A DNA stretch of 64,000 bases from Phragmites australis (lineage: Eukaryota > Streptophyta > Magnoliopsida > Poales > Poaceae). The DNA lies in contig NC_084938.1 of assembly GCF_958298935.1 (NCBI RefSeq), positions 23,231,501 to 23,295,500 of the forward strand, given 5' to 3'. The translations under genes and the position numbers were made by a program. The notes beneath the pieces are model-generated. The model did no database searches. It saw only the letters and a program-made list of their open reading frames with translations, and was not told where the DNA came from. Positions 43,080 to 53,662 of this stretch are shown piece after piece. Within the stretch, counting starts at the first letter, position 1, and each line of letters starts with the position of its first letter.

Positions 43080-43275
43080 TCTATCTTCAAGCAGCACGAG
43101 CGGCAGCACGCAACAACACACAAACGCAATACGCAGCGGTGAGCATGCAGCAGCACGCAACAGCACAGTAGGGCGCAGCAGGGCAGCAACGCACGACAGG
43201 CAGCACGTAGCAGCACGTAGCAGCACGGACAGCGCACAGCACAACAGCACGTAGCAGGCAGCACACACGCAAGTG
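43080..43275. repeat. Degenerate CAGCACG-type short repeat in the retrotransposon leader
   Basis: About 200 bp built from variants of AGCAGCACG/CAACAGCACG (for example 43190-43260). It lies between the primer-binding site and the first gag-like frame, in the transcribed leader of the element. Confidence 0.8.
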
Positions 43276-43505
43276 AATGGCAAGACAATAGCGATCTTGA
43301 ATGGCTACAATCACAGAAGAGCGCAATTGGCCTATAGGCCTGATGCGGCGAACATCAAGATAACAATGATCGCGAACAGCCACAATCGCAGATGAGCGCA
43401 ATCGACCTATAGGCCTGATGCAGCAGTGATGATAGAGATAAAATAGATCAATTTGAATAATTGGCTAGAAAACAAATTCGGCTGTGACCTAAGCTAAATG
43501 AATCG

Positions 43506-43524
43506 TTCCCCGGCGGAGTCGCCA
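43506..43524 (-). other. tRNA primer-binding site of the retrotransposon
   Basis: The plus strand reads TTCCCCGGCGGAGTCGCCA, which looks like the 3' end of a tRNA including CCA. The minus strand (TGGCGACTCCGCCGGGGAA) is therefore complementary to such a tRNA. It lies 7 bp inside the right LTR, the standard place for a primer-binding site, and fixes the orientation. Which tRNA is used I cannot say with certainty. Confidence 0.85.
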
Positions 43525-43531
43525 AAAAGTG

Positions 43532-44874
43532 TGTTGATATGAAAACATGCCATACCAAACACTGAGCACCTCGTGTGCAATCCGCAACGACGCGCGTAGG
43601 GCGTACAACAGCGGGGATAATTATTGCGCTATCGGTGGTAACAAGCGACCGATTCACGTGCAAACCTGCAAAGGATAACTAACCCGGCGAGCAGCACCTG
43701 TGAAGCCCAGTCTGGCACTGCGGTGACGAATCTTCGTCAGCAAATCGTACCCGAGAGAGACCCTATTGGGGCACGGTCGGTCTGCGTCTTCCCCTAGATC
43801 ATGGAGATCAAGAACAACATCAATGAAGGTTGGAAAAGTAGGGTAAACGAGAGGAAAAATAAAAAACATGATAATAGATTGATTTGTGTCGATTGTCGTT
43901 ATTCAATCAGCCTTCACCCCTGCAACTATTTATAGAGACAACTTGGACTTAGCCTGGATCGACTAGGACTCCTCTCTTCCCGAAACCAAGTCAATCTCTT
44001 GCTATCTTGTTCGGTCAATCTTTCCAAAACCGAAGATAACTTCTTGTTTGGCTATAGAAATTACATCTCTATCTCTAACTTCCAACCGAACACATCTATT
44101 CTATTTTCCATTACCTATCATGTTCTTGGTTTGACGATTGTAAGTCTTCAATTACCGGCAGTCGGGCAAAACAAGATTGATCCGATGTGGCAGCCTGACC
44201 AGTTACTCGGAAGCCCGACCACGACATCCACAACCCTCGACCATGGCACCTGACCAGACGCCCTCACGATGGTCAACCAGGTGTGACCACAACAGCCCAA
44301 CTAGACGGGTATCTGACCAGATGCCTCACTAACAGCAGCCCGACCACGAAATCTACAACACCTGACTACGATAGCTGACCACAGCTCTTGATCACAGCTC
44401 GACCACAACATAGCCTACCAAGAGAGCTGCACCTGATCGATCATGCATGGCGGTGTACCGAATGAGCTTGATGAGGCAGACCATGGAGTCCGACAGTGCG
44501 GCGATGAAGTTGTAGCTGACGTCAAGCTCCCTGTATTTTGGTGTCTATTGCCTGCATGCATGTCACTCTAGCAACCGCTAATGATTTGAATAACCATTAT
44601 CTATTAATGCGTAGAAATCGACACTGATTAGCATGTAGACCTTCCACCTAATCTCTCTCTCTTTTCTTCCAGCCTTTTCTCCTAATCAACATATCAATTC
44701 AATAACTAATTGTTAAGCTTAATTAACTATCAACTGATTAAACCAGAAAATTTATATTCGGCTACCTATTTATTTGGCAATCAAATTAAACTAACCAACC
44801 ACAATAATTCGGCCACAATTAGACTTCATATAATTTGTTGAAAACCAATGGCATGTCAAATTTGGACTTCAACA
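43532..44874 (-). repeat. 5' LTR of the retrotransposon (right copy)
   Basis: 1343 bp, TGTTGATA...TTCAACA. It ends 165 bp before the start codon of the carboxylesterase at 45040 and is transcribed away from that gene. Confidence 0.93.
43926..43935 (-). promoter_or_regulatory. TATA box of the retrotransposon 5' LTR
   Basis: The minus strand reads TCTCTATAAATAGTTGCAGG. The same motif is conserved in the left LTR, supporting function as the element's promoter on the minus strand. Confidence 0.65.
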
Positions 44875-45039
44875 TGACGATATCATTTGTACAAGTCAAT
44901 GTCTTTGATCCCTTTACACCGCAGTCACCAACTCCCATCGTAGCAGTAGCTTCCCTTCCCATCACTCGACGACTTGCTCGTCTTCTCCCCTGCGGAACCC
45001 CAACCACCGGTTGCCTGCCCAGATCTCCCCCACCATCCG

Positions 45040-46020
45040 ATGGCCGCCGCACCGACCGCACCACCGGCAGCGTCCCCCGACGACGAGATCGTGTACGAGT
45101 CCATGCCCTGCATCCGCATCTACAAGAACCGCGTGGAACGCTACTTCGGTTCCGAGTTCGTCGCCGCCTCCACCGACGCCGCCACCGGCGTCGCCTCCAA
45201 GGACGTCGTCATCTCCCCCAACGTCTCCGCGCGCCTCTACCTCCCGCGCTTTGAGGATGGAAGCGCCAAGAAGCTCCCCATCCTCGTCTACTACCACGGC
45301 GGCGGCTTCTGCCTCGGCTCCGCCTTCAACCCCACCTTCCACGCCTACTTCAACGCCTTCGCCGCGCTCGCCAACGTCCTCGTCGTCTCCGTCGAGTACC
45401 GCCTCGCGCCCGAGCACCCCGTCCCCGTCGCCTACGCCGACTCCTGGGAGGCGCTCTCCTGGGTCGTCTCCCACCTCGCCAACGCCGGCGACGCCGAGCC
45501 GTGGATCGCGGGCCACGCCGACTTCTCTCGCCTCTACCTCGGCGGCGAGAGTGCGGGCTCCAACATCGCACACCACATGGCGATGCGCGTGGCCGCGGAG
45601 GGGCTGCCCCACGGCGCCGAGATCCGGGGCCTCGTCATGATCCACCCCTACTTCCTGGGCACCGACAAGGTGCCCTCCGACGAGCTGGCCCCCGTGGTGC
45701 GCGAGAGCCTGGGATCCCTGTGGCGCGTCATGTGCCCGGCCACCACGGGCGAGGACGACCCGCTCATCAACCCATTCGTGGACGGCGCCCCGGCGCTGGA
45801 GGTCCTGGCGTGCCGGCGCGTCCTCGTGTGCGTCGGCGAGAGCGACGTGCTCCGCGACCGCGGCCGCGCCTACTACGACCGGCTCCGGGCCAGCGGGTGG
45901 CGCGGCGAGGCGGAGATATGGCAGGCGCCCAACAAGGGCCACACGTTCCACCTCCTGGAGCCGCACTGCGACGAGGCCGTCGCGCAGGACAAGGTCATCA
46001 GCGACTTCCTCAACCGTTGA
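45040..46020 (+). CDS. Carboxylesterase (CXE family alpha/beta hydrolase), HGGG type, copy d
   Basis: A single-exon gene of 326 residues, ATG at 45040, TGA at 46018-46020. The frame is open 22 codons upstream but without an ATG, so the MAAAPTAPP start is preferred; it has no signal peptide, suggesting a cytosolic enzyme. Landmarks are IRIYKNRVERYFG (about 25-37), TGVASKDV (49-56), HGGGF at 86-90, SVEYRLAPEHPVP (117-129), elbow GESAGSN with Ser171, Asp269 (ESDVLRD) and His301 (KGHTFH). The triad and the classical oxyanion motif are all present, and the length is normal for the family. It is of a different subgroup from the two HGGA-type genes in the window and is most like probable carboxylesterases 2/12/13/15 in general wording. 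Its promoter has been split by the retrotransposon ending at 44874. Substrate unknown. Confidence 0.94.
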   Translation: MAAAPTAPPAASPDDEIVYESMPCIRIYKNRVERYFGSEFVAASTDAATGVASKDVVISPNVSARLYLPRFEDGSAKKLPILVYYHGGGFCLGSAFNPTFHAYFNAFAALANVLVVSVEYRLAPEHPVPVAYADSWEALSWVVSHLANAGDAEPWIAGHADFSRLYLGGESAGSNIAHHMAMRVAAEGLPHGAEIRGLVMIHPYFLGTDKVPSDELAPVVRESLGSLWRVMCPATTGEDDPLINPFVDGAPALEVLACRRVLVCVGESDVLRDRGRAYYDRLRASGWRGEAEIWQAPNKGHTFHLLEPHCDEAVAQDKVISDFLNR

Positions 46021-46557
46021 CTGGCCTCGCCAGCGGTGGCATCGCCGGAGCTGAAGAATCAAATTTAGCTTCAGTGTACACTCGGAAATCGGAATAACTG
46101 CAGCCTCGTCGCCGACGAATGCTGCTGCGCTACACTACTGCTAGTACATTTGGGATTCAGAGTTGTGTTTGTGTTCGTTGCAATTGGGTGTATGGATGAA
46201 AAGGGGTTGATGAAACTATACTTGTTGGACACAGAATTTGTTGAAACATTGGTTCGATCTTCTAATGTAGTTGAAAATCACGTATTTATTGCTTGTAGCA
46301 ACTGCAATTGCTTCTCAATTTGTTTTGTTTTTTGAAAGATCAATTACTTCTCAATTTGGGTAGAAAGGTTGGCTCCGATCACTAAAAGAAGAGAAGAAAT
46401 TCCCAAGTTCTTTAGCATGTGTTCATACATTTGTCAACTAGCTCGGTTTCACATGGAAAGATGTTTCAAACTGCATCTTGTCGAGAAAGGTGGCTGGGTA
46501 GAACCACCTCTCGAACAAACTCCTCTTATGTGCTGGGTAGAACCACCTCTCGAACAA
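46021..46557. other. CXE copy d 3' region with a short tandem repeat
   Basis: Probable 3' UTR to about 46350. Near 46495-46557 the phrase GCTGGGTAGAACCACCTCTC plus GAACAA occurs twice, 45 bp apart. No further gene. Confidence 0.5.
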
Positions 46558-46855
46558 GGATCTGGATCCTCTGCAGTTGCTACTGGCAACTGCAGAGAGG
46601 CTACTGTAGCTACAGTAAGTGCATTTAGGTCTGCTCTGAGCCGTTGATTTCAGAGTGGATGCATCAGATTCGTATGCTACAGTATCTCTACAATAGTGTG
46701 CTACAGTACCGAAACGACTTTACGTAAAACCAGATTACTGTTGCTACAGTAATATACAAGTAACTAATGCACATCACTGTAGCATCAGACTCATTTTACT
46801 GTGTAAACAGTGATCCTCTGCATTAATGATGTATTAATGCAGAGAATCCGGGTCC
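46558..46855. mobile_element. 298-bp MITE with 9-bp target duplication (Mutator-like)
   Basis: The ends are inverted: GGATCTGGATCCTCTGCA and its near complement TGCAGAGAATCCGGGTCC. They are flanked by the perfect 9-bp direct repeat CTCGAACAA (46549-46557 and 46856-46864). Inside, GCTACAGTA or its complement occurs about six times. There is no coding capacity. The 9-bp duplication suggests the Mutator superfamily, although the TIRs are short. Confidence 0.85.
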
Positions 46856-47094
46856 CTCGAACAAACTCTTCCTAAATTTTTATGTGCTTATTGTTGTAGG
46901 CCTTTGCTAGCTTCTTTTGCCTCCCACGTTGCGCCATGTTAGCCTATGTTGAGACTTGGGAGGACACTAACGAAGGACGAAAGTCAAATGGCTTATTACA
47001 CTATTTTATTTCCACTTTTCAGTTTCAGAGATGCTAGAGAAGCTTTAAGATAAAAAAGAACAGTTGTCTTAAAGTATTACATCTCCTTTTTTGA

Positions 47095-47545
47095 GTTTTT
47101 TTTGGAGCCTCCCCATTTTCTAGATGGGCTTCATTTTTATCTAGAAAGTCATTAGGTCTCGGATTTGGCCCACTTTACTTCTCTATGTCCACTCTCTAGA
47201 GCAATCGTCTCTTGCACTATATGGAATGAGCTGCCGCCTGCCGGCAAACTACTGCTGCGATGAGGCCCTCACCAACATCTGCTCAGAGAAGCCCTTCTTC
47301 CACACACATTCTTGAGAGGCAAGCGTACGAAGGTTCAGAAAAGTCTCAGTTTTTTCAGACTCCGTAAGCAATGAAGCACTTCTCTCTCTATATGTCCACC
47401 CTATTTAATGTGATGCACGTTAAATATAATTACACCCGCGTCTGGACTAACCCGACCTAGCCGGAGTAACCAAACATGCTCGCAGGTGGGAAAGTCGAAT
47501 TTTTTCATATCCCGAAACTGGAAAATTATCATTATAAAGTAGAAA
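47095..47545. repeat. Duplicated block A, first copy
   Basis: It matches 53663-54110 over its length in direct orientation, including 'gagcctccccattttctaga', 'gcaatcgtctcttgcactat' and 'gctgccgcctgccggcaaac'. No recognisable protein. Confidence 0.85.
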
Positions 47546-47559
47546 AACACACATTATGA

Positions 47560-48340
47560 GAAACCAAATAGAAATGTGTCTTAGTTTATATGTGATGAGT
47601 GATGATAAGGTGGTCGATTTGGTTTGTCGAGTTTTGGATTGGTTGAGCTTGGTTTGAGTATTTTGATTATGGATTAACTGGAGTTAGAGTTGGAGAAATG
47701 TGTTTGCTTATTTCATGGTGTGCAGGTGACGGATGCAACTTAACGATCGATAACAGGTGATCGGAGCTAAGCGGGTGCTTGATGCCAGATAATCAAGGAG
47801 GCCGGACAGAGTCAAGGGTGATTCTATCTGTATACGTGGAGGTCAAGCAAAGTATGAAACGGCGGATGAAGACAGCGTGTTGACAAAATCAAGCGAAAGG
47901 GATGCCGATGCGGGAGAGACTTACCAACGGTCAGGATCGCAAGATGGAGTACACATTTCGACATCACAGCGTTTACTTAAAGTGTAAGTAAGTGGCGAGT
48001 CACGCTTTGAGAAGCGTGCAGAGGGTTTCATAGTTGGGCCTCAAAATCGTGGGATGATTGGAGGAGTATGTAACATCATCGTGAAGTTTATGTTGAGGCG
48101 AAGCTAAATCGTGAAGGCGCCACGACCGTTCGATGGACGGAGCATAAACCAGACCAAAATACCCTCAGTGGTAAGTATGAGTGTACTACAAAAGAGGGAT
48201 ATTTTGGTAACAAGTTAGAAAATTTAGGGGTCAAGTTTTCTAGGCCTATAAATAAAGGGATAGGGCTATGAAAGAGTTGGAATCAACCACTTGAGTTCGA
48301 CCTGAGCAACGCGAAGCTCTTGGGGATACCGATGGCTACC
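47560..48340 (+). mobile_element. LTR-like fragment, plus strand
   Basis: The text resembles the LTR of a plant copia-type element: 'ggtgtgcaggtgacggatgc' near 47719 and a plus-strand TATA box (CCTATAAATAAAGGG, 48245-48259), followed by about 90 bp of leader-like sequence. Its borders are not defined, and I see no partner LTR. Confidence 0.45.
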
Positions 48341-48393
48341 TTGACTGTGCTTGATCCGAATGAAGATGGCAAAGTGGTGGACCAGCGGGAGGG

Positions 48394-48405
48394 ATATTTA
48401 TAGCC
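48394..48405 (-). promoter_or_regulatory. Minus-strand TATA box in the copia-like LTR
   Basis: The minus strand reads AAGGCTATAAATATCCC. It faces the plus-strand TATA at 48246-48253 about 145 bp away, so two LTR promoters would fire toward each other. Confidence 0.55.
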
Positions 48406-48454
48406 TTAAACCAGCGCACTAGTCGTTAACCCAATGGCTCAGAAAAATCGTTAA

Positions 48455-49106
48455 CACCGGATGATCCGGTGAGAACAGTAGTACTAACACTGGATCATCC
48501 GGTGAGTATACTCTCACAAACTAGCCGTTAGAACCCCCACTCAAGCCTTTGCGAACACCAGACACTATGATGTATACTTCATCTCTATCACTGGACTATC
48601 CAGTGAATATATACTTAGCATCCGAGCCAATTGCATTCTCTCTATGTAAATTGCTCCGGTTTCAGCATCCGGTGCTCATCACTTCATCACTGGACTATCT
48701 GATGCCTTGAACTTCGTTGTGCCTATTTGCACTATTCATTGTTTGGTGTAGCCTTGCTTCATCATATGACCTTCCGGTATGTTGATCTTCGATCTTGCAC
48801 GATTGCAACCTTCTCTAGTGGAAATACTTTGGTGTGTATCTTCCTCTGATCACCAGACTATCCGGTGAGTTGTTCTATTCTACCTTCTGAACAGAAACAC
48901 TCCGGTGTTGCCATGCTTTGATCACCGGACTATCCAGTGAGGCTTAGCCATCATTCTTTAGTATGACACCCTTCTTTGGAAGAATTTCTTCGGTAAGCAC
49001 ACTTGATAATCATCGGACCCTCTGGTGAGGTCTTTAGCCTCTCTCTCCCCCTTTATCAAATATGCTCCGGTGAGCTCAATATTCACAGCACTGGAGCATC
49101 CGGTGA
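48455..49106. repeat. Dispersed 17-18 bp palindromes in the copia-like LTR
   Basis: At least seven copies of a motif close to CACCGGAnnATCCGGTGA occur at about 48455, 48488, 48589, 48850, 48922, 49011 and 49089, separated by 15-225 bp of unrelated sequence. Half-sites such as GCTCCGGTGAG and GCATCCGGTGC add to the cluster. The copies are nearly perfect inverted repeats; most substitutions hit one arm only. Confidence 0.85.
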
Positions 49107-50373
49107 GGCAAATCTTCCTAGGACTTCTGCAATTCGACCAAACTTTGTCCCAGCTATGATGACTTTTTCATGTATTGCATATATGAGACCTACTAACATA
49201 TATTCTTGATAAACATATTAGTCTCATTTACCATATTGTCATTAATCACTAAAATTACAATCATGACCTAATAGGGCTATTTTCTCTACAATCTTCCCAT
49301 TTTTGGTGATTGATGACAACACAACCAAAGAAAGTGGTAAATAATAAATGATTCCAAATGTAAAGATCATAAATGAGCACAAATCTTACCACATTGCTTG
49401 GATGCATGTTCTTACCACTTAGTCTTATTTTGTTGTGGCTCCCTCTTTCTCTATCACCACTATCTCTCTTGATCGACCTATGTAAGAGCTTTTTCTTCTT
49501 CTCCTCTTATGTCAACTTCGGCATTCCTAGATATCTTACTAGTTGCTATAATCTCCTCCACATTGTTTATCTTGCAACTTGCATCTTGCTTTGGTCATCT
49601 AAATCCTCCCTCTTTGTCAATAATCTCCCAAAAAAGCTATATTCACATGTTGAACTTAAAGGGAAAATATTATAGCACATGAAAGAGAGCTTCATAAATC
49701 ATTATCAAATTAAAATGATACTAATTGTATGAATACCACTACAAATGAATGATACCAATTGTATGCTATAAAAGCACATGTATCATAATTTATAAAACTC
49801 ACATAATATAGTCTAAACTCCCCCTATATATGTTCATACATATGATTGAGGAAACATATGCACAACTAGATAATATGTCAAGATAGTAAATTTAAGCTAT
49901 ATTATGCATGGAGGTAGTTTAAATAAATAAAAGATTTGACAATGATATCAATTGAAGAATTTAAGCACTACATACCTACATAGACATATTGATTCCTCCA
50001 TGAGACTACAAGAGATACAACCTGCAGCATATGTTAGTCTCAAAATCACAACCTATAGGATATGCTCTCCCTAAATATGTGCGTACAAATATTGAATACT
50101 TTTGAGATATATGCACTTGTTATTGATAACAATGGAGATTTATCCTATAGATTGGATCATGGCAAATGAAATATACCAATTGTAAAAACTAGTGCCATGA
50201 AATGAACCTACAAGTAATAAACTATGTAGGTTGCTCATGGGTTAGAGATAAACACAAGCAACCTACCATATGAAAACCTACACTAGGCATTGCAATAAAT
50301 TAAAATATGCATATGCAATCCTAGATGTGGTAAATGAGCTATATCAAATGAAAGGATTTTGCATCTAGCTTCA

Positions 50374-52061
50374 TTATCTCTTTTTTCCTTTGGATGGGAA
50401 TTTAGATATGTGATGATCATAATCTTTATCAATGCGCTTATCTTGTACACTTACCTTCTTTACTTGAATCTTCACTCTATCTTGTAAGCCAAGCTTCCAA
50501 ATCCCCATAGCCGTCTTGGGCTTCAAGTCTTCTTTAGAACCCAAATCGATTAGGGTCCCTTCATGTTGGTGATGACTTATTAGGCACCCAAATGGGTTGG
50601 TTTCACCTCCAATACTTTCTCCCAACCATGTGTGCAACCACCTTGTCATTATCCTTCTTCTTGAGCTTGTAGTGGTTGCTCTTGGTTTTGATCTTGTAGT
50701 TGGGCTTGGTGTCGAGGTTCGTCATCTTGTTCTTCTCCTTGGTCTGTTTCTTCACTTGTTTGCATTAGAAGGACTTGTGACCTTCTTGATGCCATTTTAA
50801 GCATGTCACGGTTGACCCTTTTGTAAGCTTCTTCAATATGAAAGCACGATTATCTTGAGGAGGTTAGACATATTTTTTGCCCTTTAAACTTGCCAAGTTA
50901 TTCTTGAGCTTCTCCACTTCTTATTTAAGCTCATCATTCTCTTGTGCAATGAGGTTGTTAGATGATTCTACAACAATATTCTCAACACAAATCTCAATGC
51001 AAAAGGGTGAGCTAGATAAAACAATTAAATCATCACAAGAAGTAGAAGCATCTACCTTAGGATTAAAATTAAATATAGAGGTAGATTGCTTCAAAGAGAC
51101 TTTAGTTTAAGTTTCAATGTAGTCAAATTTAGCCTTAAGCTCATCATGCTCCTTGTTTAGTAAATTGAATTTGCTCAATAATTATTTATAATTATAAACA
51201 AAGGTAGAATGAATGTCATTAAATGCATTGAATTTCTTAAGCTCCTTTGATTGTTTCTTAAGGGCCCTTTTTGTTCATTGATCAAATAAAGGAGTTCATC
51301 ATAGGAAGCAAAATCCTCATCAGATTCATCATCACTTACATTACTATCCATACCTTTGATCATAAGACACTTGTGAGATGACTTACACGATGATGACTTG
51401 TGTGATGATAATCTTGAGGAAGAGCTTTTCTTAGAGGGAAAGATGGTAAAGCTTTCATCACTTGAACTTGACTCTTCATCGTCGCTCACCAATCTTACGA
51501 TGCTTGTGAATGCCTTGGCTCTTTTCTTGTCTCTCTCTTGTTCTTAGTCTTCTTCTCCTTCTTGATATGATCAATTATGTTGACCAAATCTTCACTAGAG
51601 ATAGGATGATCAACCTTGGTATTGATCCTTTTCATGTTCTTCTCTAATCTTGAGAAGAGTTTGGCTATATTATGATCAATTTCTTCATCACTTGATGTGA
51701 TTTGATCATCCTCTTCATAGCTCTCTTCATCTTGATCACCATCATTTTTGCTTAAACTTGACTCTTGCTCTTGCCTTCTCATCTTTGCCTTCATGTGTGA
51801 GCATTGAGCTTGCTTGCTTGTGAGGGCAGGATTCTTAGCGTTGGATGAGGCTAGAGCTTCCACCTCCATGTTCATTGTTATCTCATGGGCGGTGATCTTG
51901 CTAAGTACTTGACTTGGAGTCATCTTCTTAATGTCATTATTGTCGTAGATGATAGAGACTATCAACTTGTACTTTGAAAGAAGAGCTTGAAGTATTCTTC
52001 TCACCACTTGATCATCTTCAATTGACATCAAATCTAACTCATTGATCTTATTAACAAGAAT
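50374..52061 (-). pseudogene. Ty1-copia gag (UBN2-type) remnant
   Basis: The minus strand from 52061 gives NKINELDLMSIEDDQVVRRI, then LQALLSKYKLIVSIIYD and MTPSQVLSKITAHEITM, the UBN2/gag-polypeptide domain of plant copia elements. An acidic Ser-rich part follows (51492-51175, SDDEESSSSDES, CLMIKGMDSNVSDDESDED), then a coiled-coil-like Lys/Glu/Leu region with stops. Near 50800 there is a decayed zinc knuckle (VTCLKWHQEGHKSF, stop, CK), then KVVAHMVG and a PIWVPN-like motif to about 50560. The order matches SIRE/Maximus-type gag. Frameshifts and stops show it is inactive. Confidence 0.75.
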
Positions 52062-53044
52062 GTTGCACCATATATGGAGAACATAGGCAATAACAACATG
52101 TGAGATTTCATCTCTAAATAAGGCAAATAATCATGTAATCATAGGAGCAATCCCTAACTAATCAAGGAAATAATCACCAGCTGATTTGGTAGGCAATAAT
52201 AGCCTGCGAGATTTCCTCCTTAAATAGGAAAACTAATCAAATAATCCGGGAAACAATCTCACATTCATGAATTATCGGTATACTAACAGAATCAAACAGA
52301 AATGAAAAAAATATATTACAATATATGTTTCACCGGATATGTTTCTATACTAGAAAAGATTTTAGATTTCAGCACGGGCACGACCGAATAGTGCACACGC
52401 CCGCCACGCCGCCATCGCTGAGTATGTCACTTGGGTCGACGGTGGAGACTATAGAGGTGTGAGCAATGGACGGAGGTGTTGATGGAGATTCTGTGTGTAC
52501 ATCCACGGTTGCACCGATGAACGATGTCTCGGCTCGTCGTTGAACATCGGGGAGTGAGCATAGCAAGACAGAGAGATTCACAAACTTGTTGGAGATGATG
52601 GACGACGTCTTGACTCATCGTTGAACATCGAGGAGTGAGCATAGAGAGATCAAGATCGAGATATTCAAGATCCTCTCAAATTGCCCTGCCGCATTGGCTA
52701 CAAATCTGGATCTGCAGATCTATAACGGTTTACAAGGGTAAGAGTGGAGAGAGAGGAAACGACCGCTATTGAAAGGCCACCTGGATCATAGTCTATTAAG
52801 AGGCTGGAAAATACATGGGAACCCGGAAATCTGGAAAACACACATTATAAAACAGGAAAGCCGGAAAACACAAGTCATAAAACAGTAAAACATAAATTAT
52901 AAAACAGGAAAGCCTATTTTTGGTGCATACTTGGGCATTTTGCAGTTAGGCAACATGTATTTTCCGATCCGCGCTATTGTGTGCATGACTGGGGGCAAGC
53001 GTGTCGGTTGCCGGTTGGGTCTTACTTAACGCGCTGGAGTTAAA

Positions 53045-53095
<51 letters not shown>

Positions 53096-53606
53096 CTTTA
53101 GCGTAGCGTACCTGCAGAATGCGCACAGGTCGAGCGTGCGCGCCCAACCGACCGAGCAGCCAATTAGGTTCTAACGCCGTGCCAGCCCCATAGACTGAGC
53201 GCGCACCACCTGCGTCCTGAGAGTGCTCCCACCCACCAACCCCACTACAACATGTAGTTACAATCACTCTATGCTTATAGTTGTAACTCCTCTATGCACG
53301 AAGTTGCAACTGGTTGCAATCACTGCTTGATGTCCAGTGGGCCCACTAGATTACCGAGCGCGTTTCCACCGTGCGAGCAGTGATTGTAACCAGTTGAAAC
53401 TACATGCATAGAGGAGTTATAACATGCAGTACAGAGTTATTACAACTATTAGTTGCAACTACATACATAGAGTGGTTACAAGTATATGCACATTATATTG
53501 TTCAGCATGTTGTAATCGAAAATGTTATAACTAGATTGTCTACCACATTGTAGCTGTAGTATTCAACATGTTATAACTAGAGTGTCTAACATGTTGTAAT
53601 GATAGA
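52062..53606. repeat. Duplicated block C, first copy
   Basis: Direct repeat of 54481-55920 with many small differences. Both carry a paired internal phrase containing TCGTCGTTGAAC...GAGTGAGC, a 'cgcgctggagttaaagcg' type stretch and a tail of 'gttgcaactacatacataga' text. The first copy additionally contains an AT microsatellite. No convincing protein on either strand; the short frames at 52369-52642 are shadows of the repeat. Confidence 0.85.
53049..53092. repeat. (AT)n microsatellite
   Basis: About 44 bp of pure AT repeat, present in the first copy of block C but absent at the matching site in the second copy (near 55463). Confidence 0.97.
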
Positions 53607-53662
53607 TGATTACAAGTATGGCTTATTAAAGTGGAAATAAAATACTGTATTGTTCAGCCTAT

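Larger units (their letters stand above)
37975..44874 (-). mobile_element. Complete non-autonomous LTR retrotransposon (Ty3/gypsy-like), minus strand
   Basis: Two LTRs in direct orientation (37975-39295 and 43532-44874), both TGTTGA...CAACA, bound a 6.9-kb unit flanked by the perfect 5-bp duplication TGACG (37970-37974 and 44875-44879). A tRNA-complementary primer-binding site lies beside the right LTR and a purine tract (minus strand) beside the left one, so the element is transcribed on the minus strand. Interior frames give gag-like protein only; I find no protease, reverse transcriptase, RNase H or integrase motifs. In the first roughly 80 aligned LTR bases I count 9 differences, 8 of them transitions, so the insertion is not recent. 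Confidence 0.93.
48341..52061 (-). mobile_element. Truncated Ty1-copia (SIRE/Maximus-like) element with gag only
   Basis: On the minus strand the order is gag (52061-50374), a short spacer, a purine tract and an LTR-like region starting TGTAGAGAAAATAGCCC at 49290 with a TATA box at 48405-48394. The gag frame is cut at 52061, where the duplicated block C begins, so the 5' LTR and leader are missing. Protease, integrase and reverse transcriptase are also absent between 50374 and 49291. It is a dead, internally deleted copy; the lower limit is approximate. Confidence 0.7.

Noticed and set aside
43506..43524. Possible tRNA gene end (GGCGGAGTCGCCA)
   Set aside because: No cloverleaf upstream. Its position 7 bp inside an LTR explains it as a primer-binding site.
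44962..46062. Minus-strand open frame of 366 codons, antisense to the esterase at 45040-46020
   Set aside because: Same GC-driven shadow. Valine/glycine-rich text without motifs.
52369..52642. Paired minus-strand frames (Cys/Ser-rich) repeated at 54757-55103
   Set aside because: Both are translations of the duplicated block C with its internal repeat, with no conserved start or domain.
53040..53267. Frame ending in an Ile-Tyr repeat
   Set aside because: It is the translation of the AT microsatellite.
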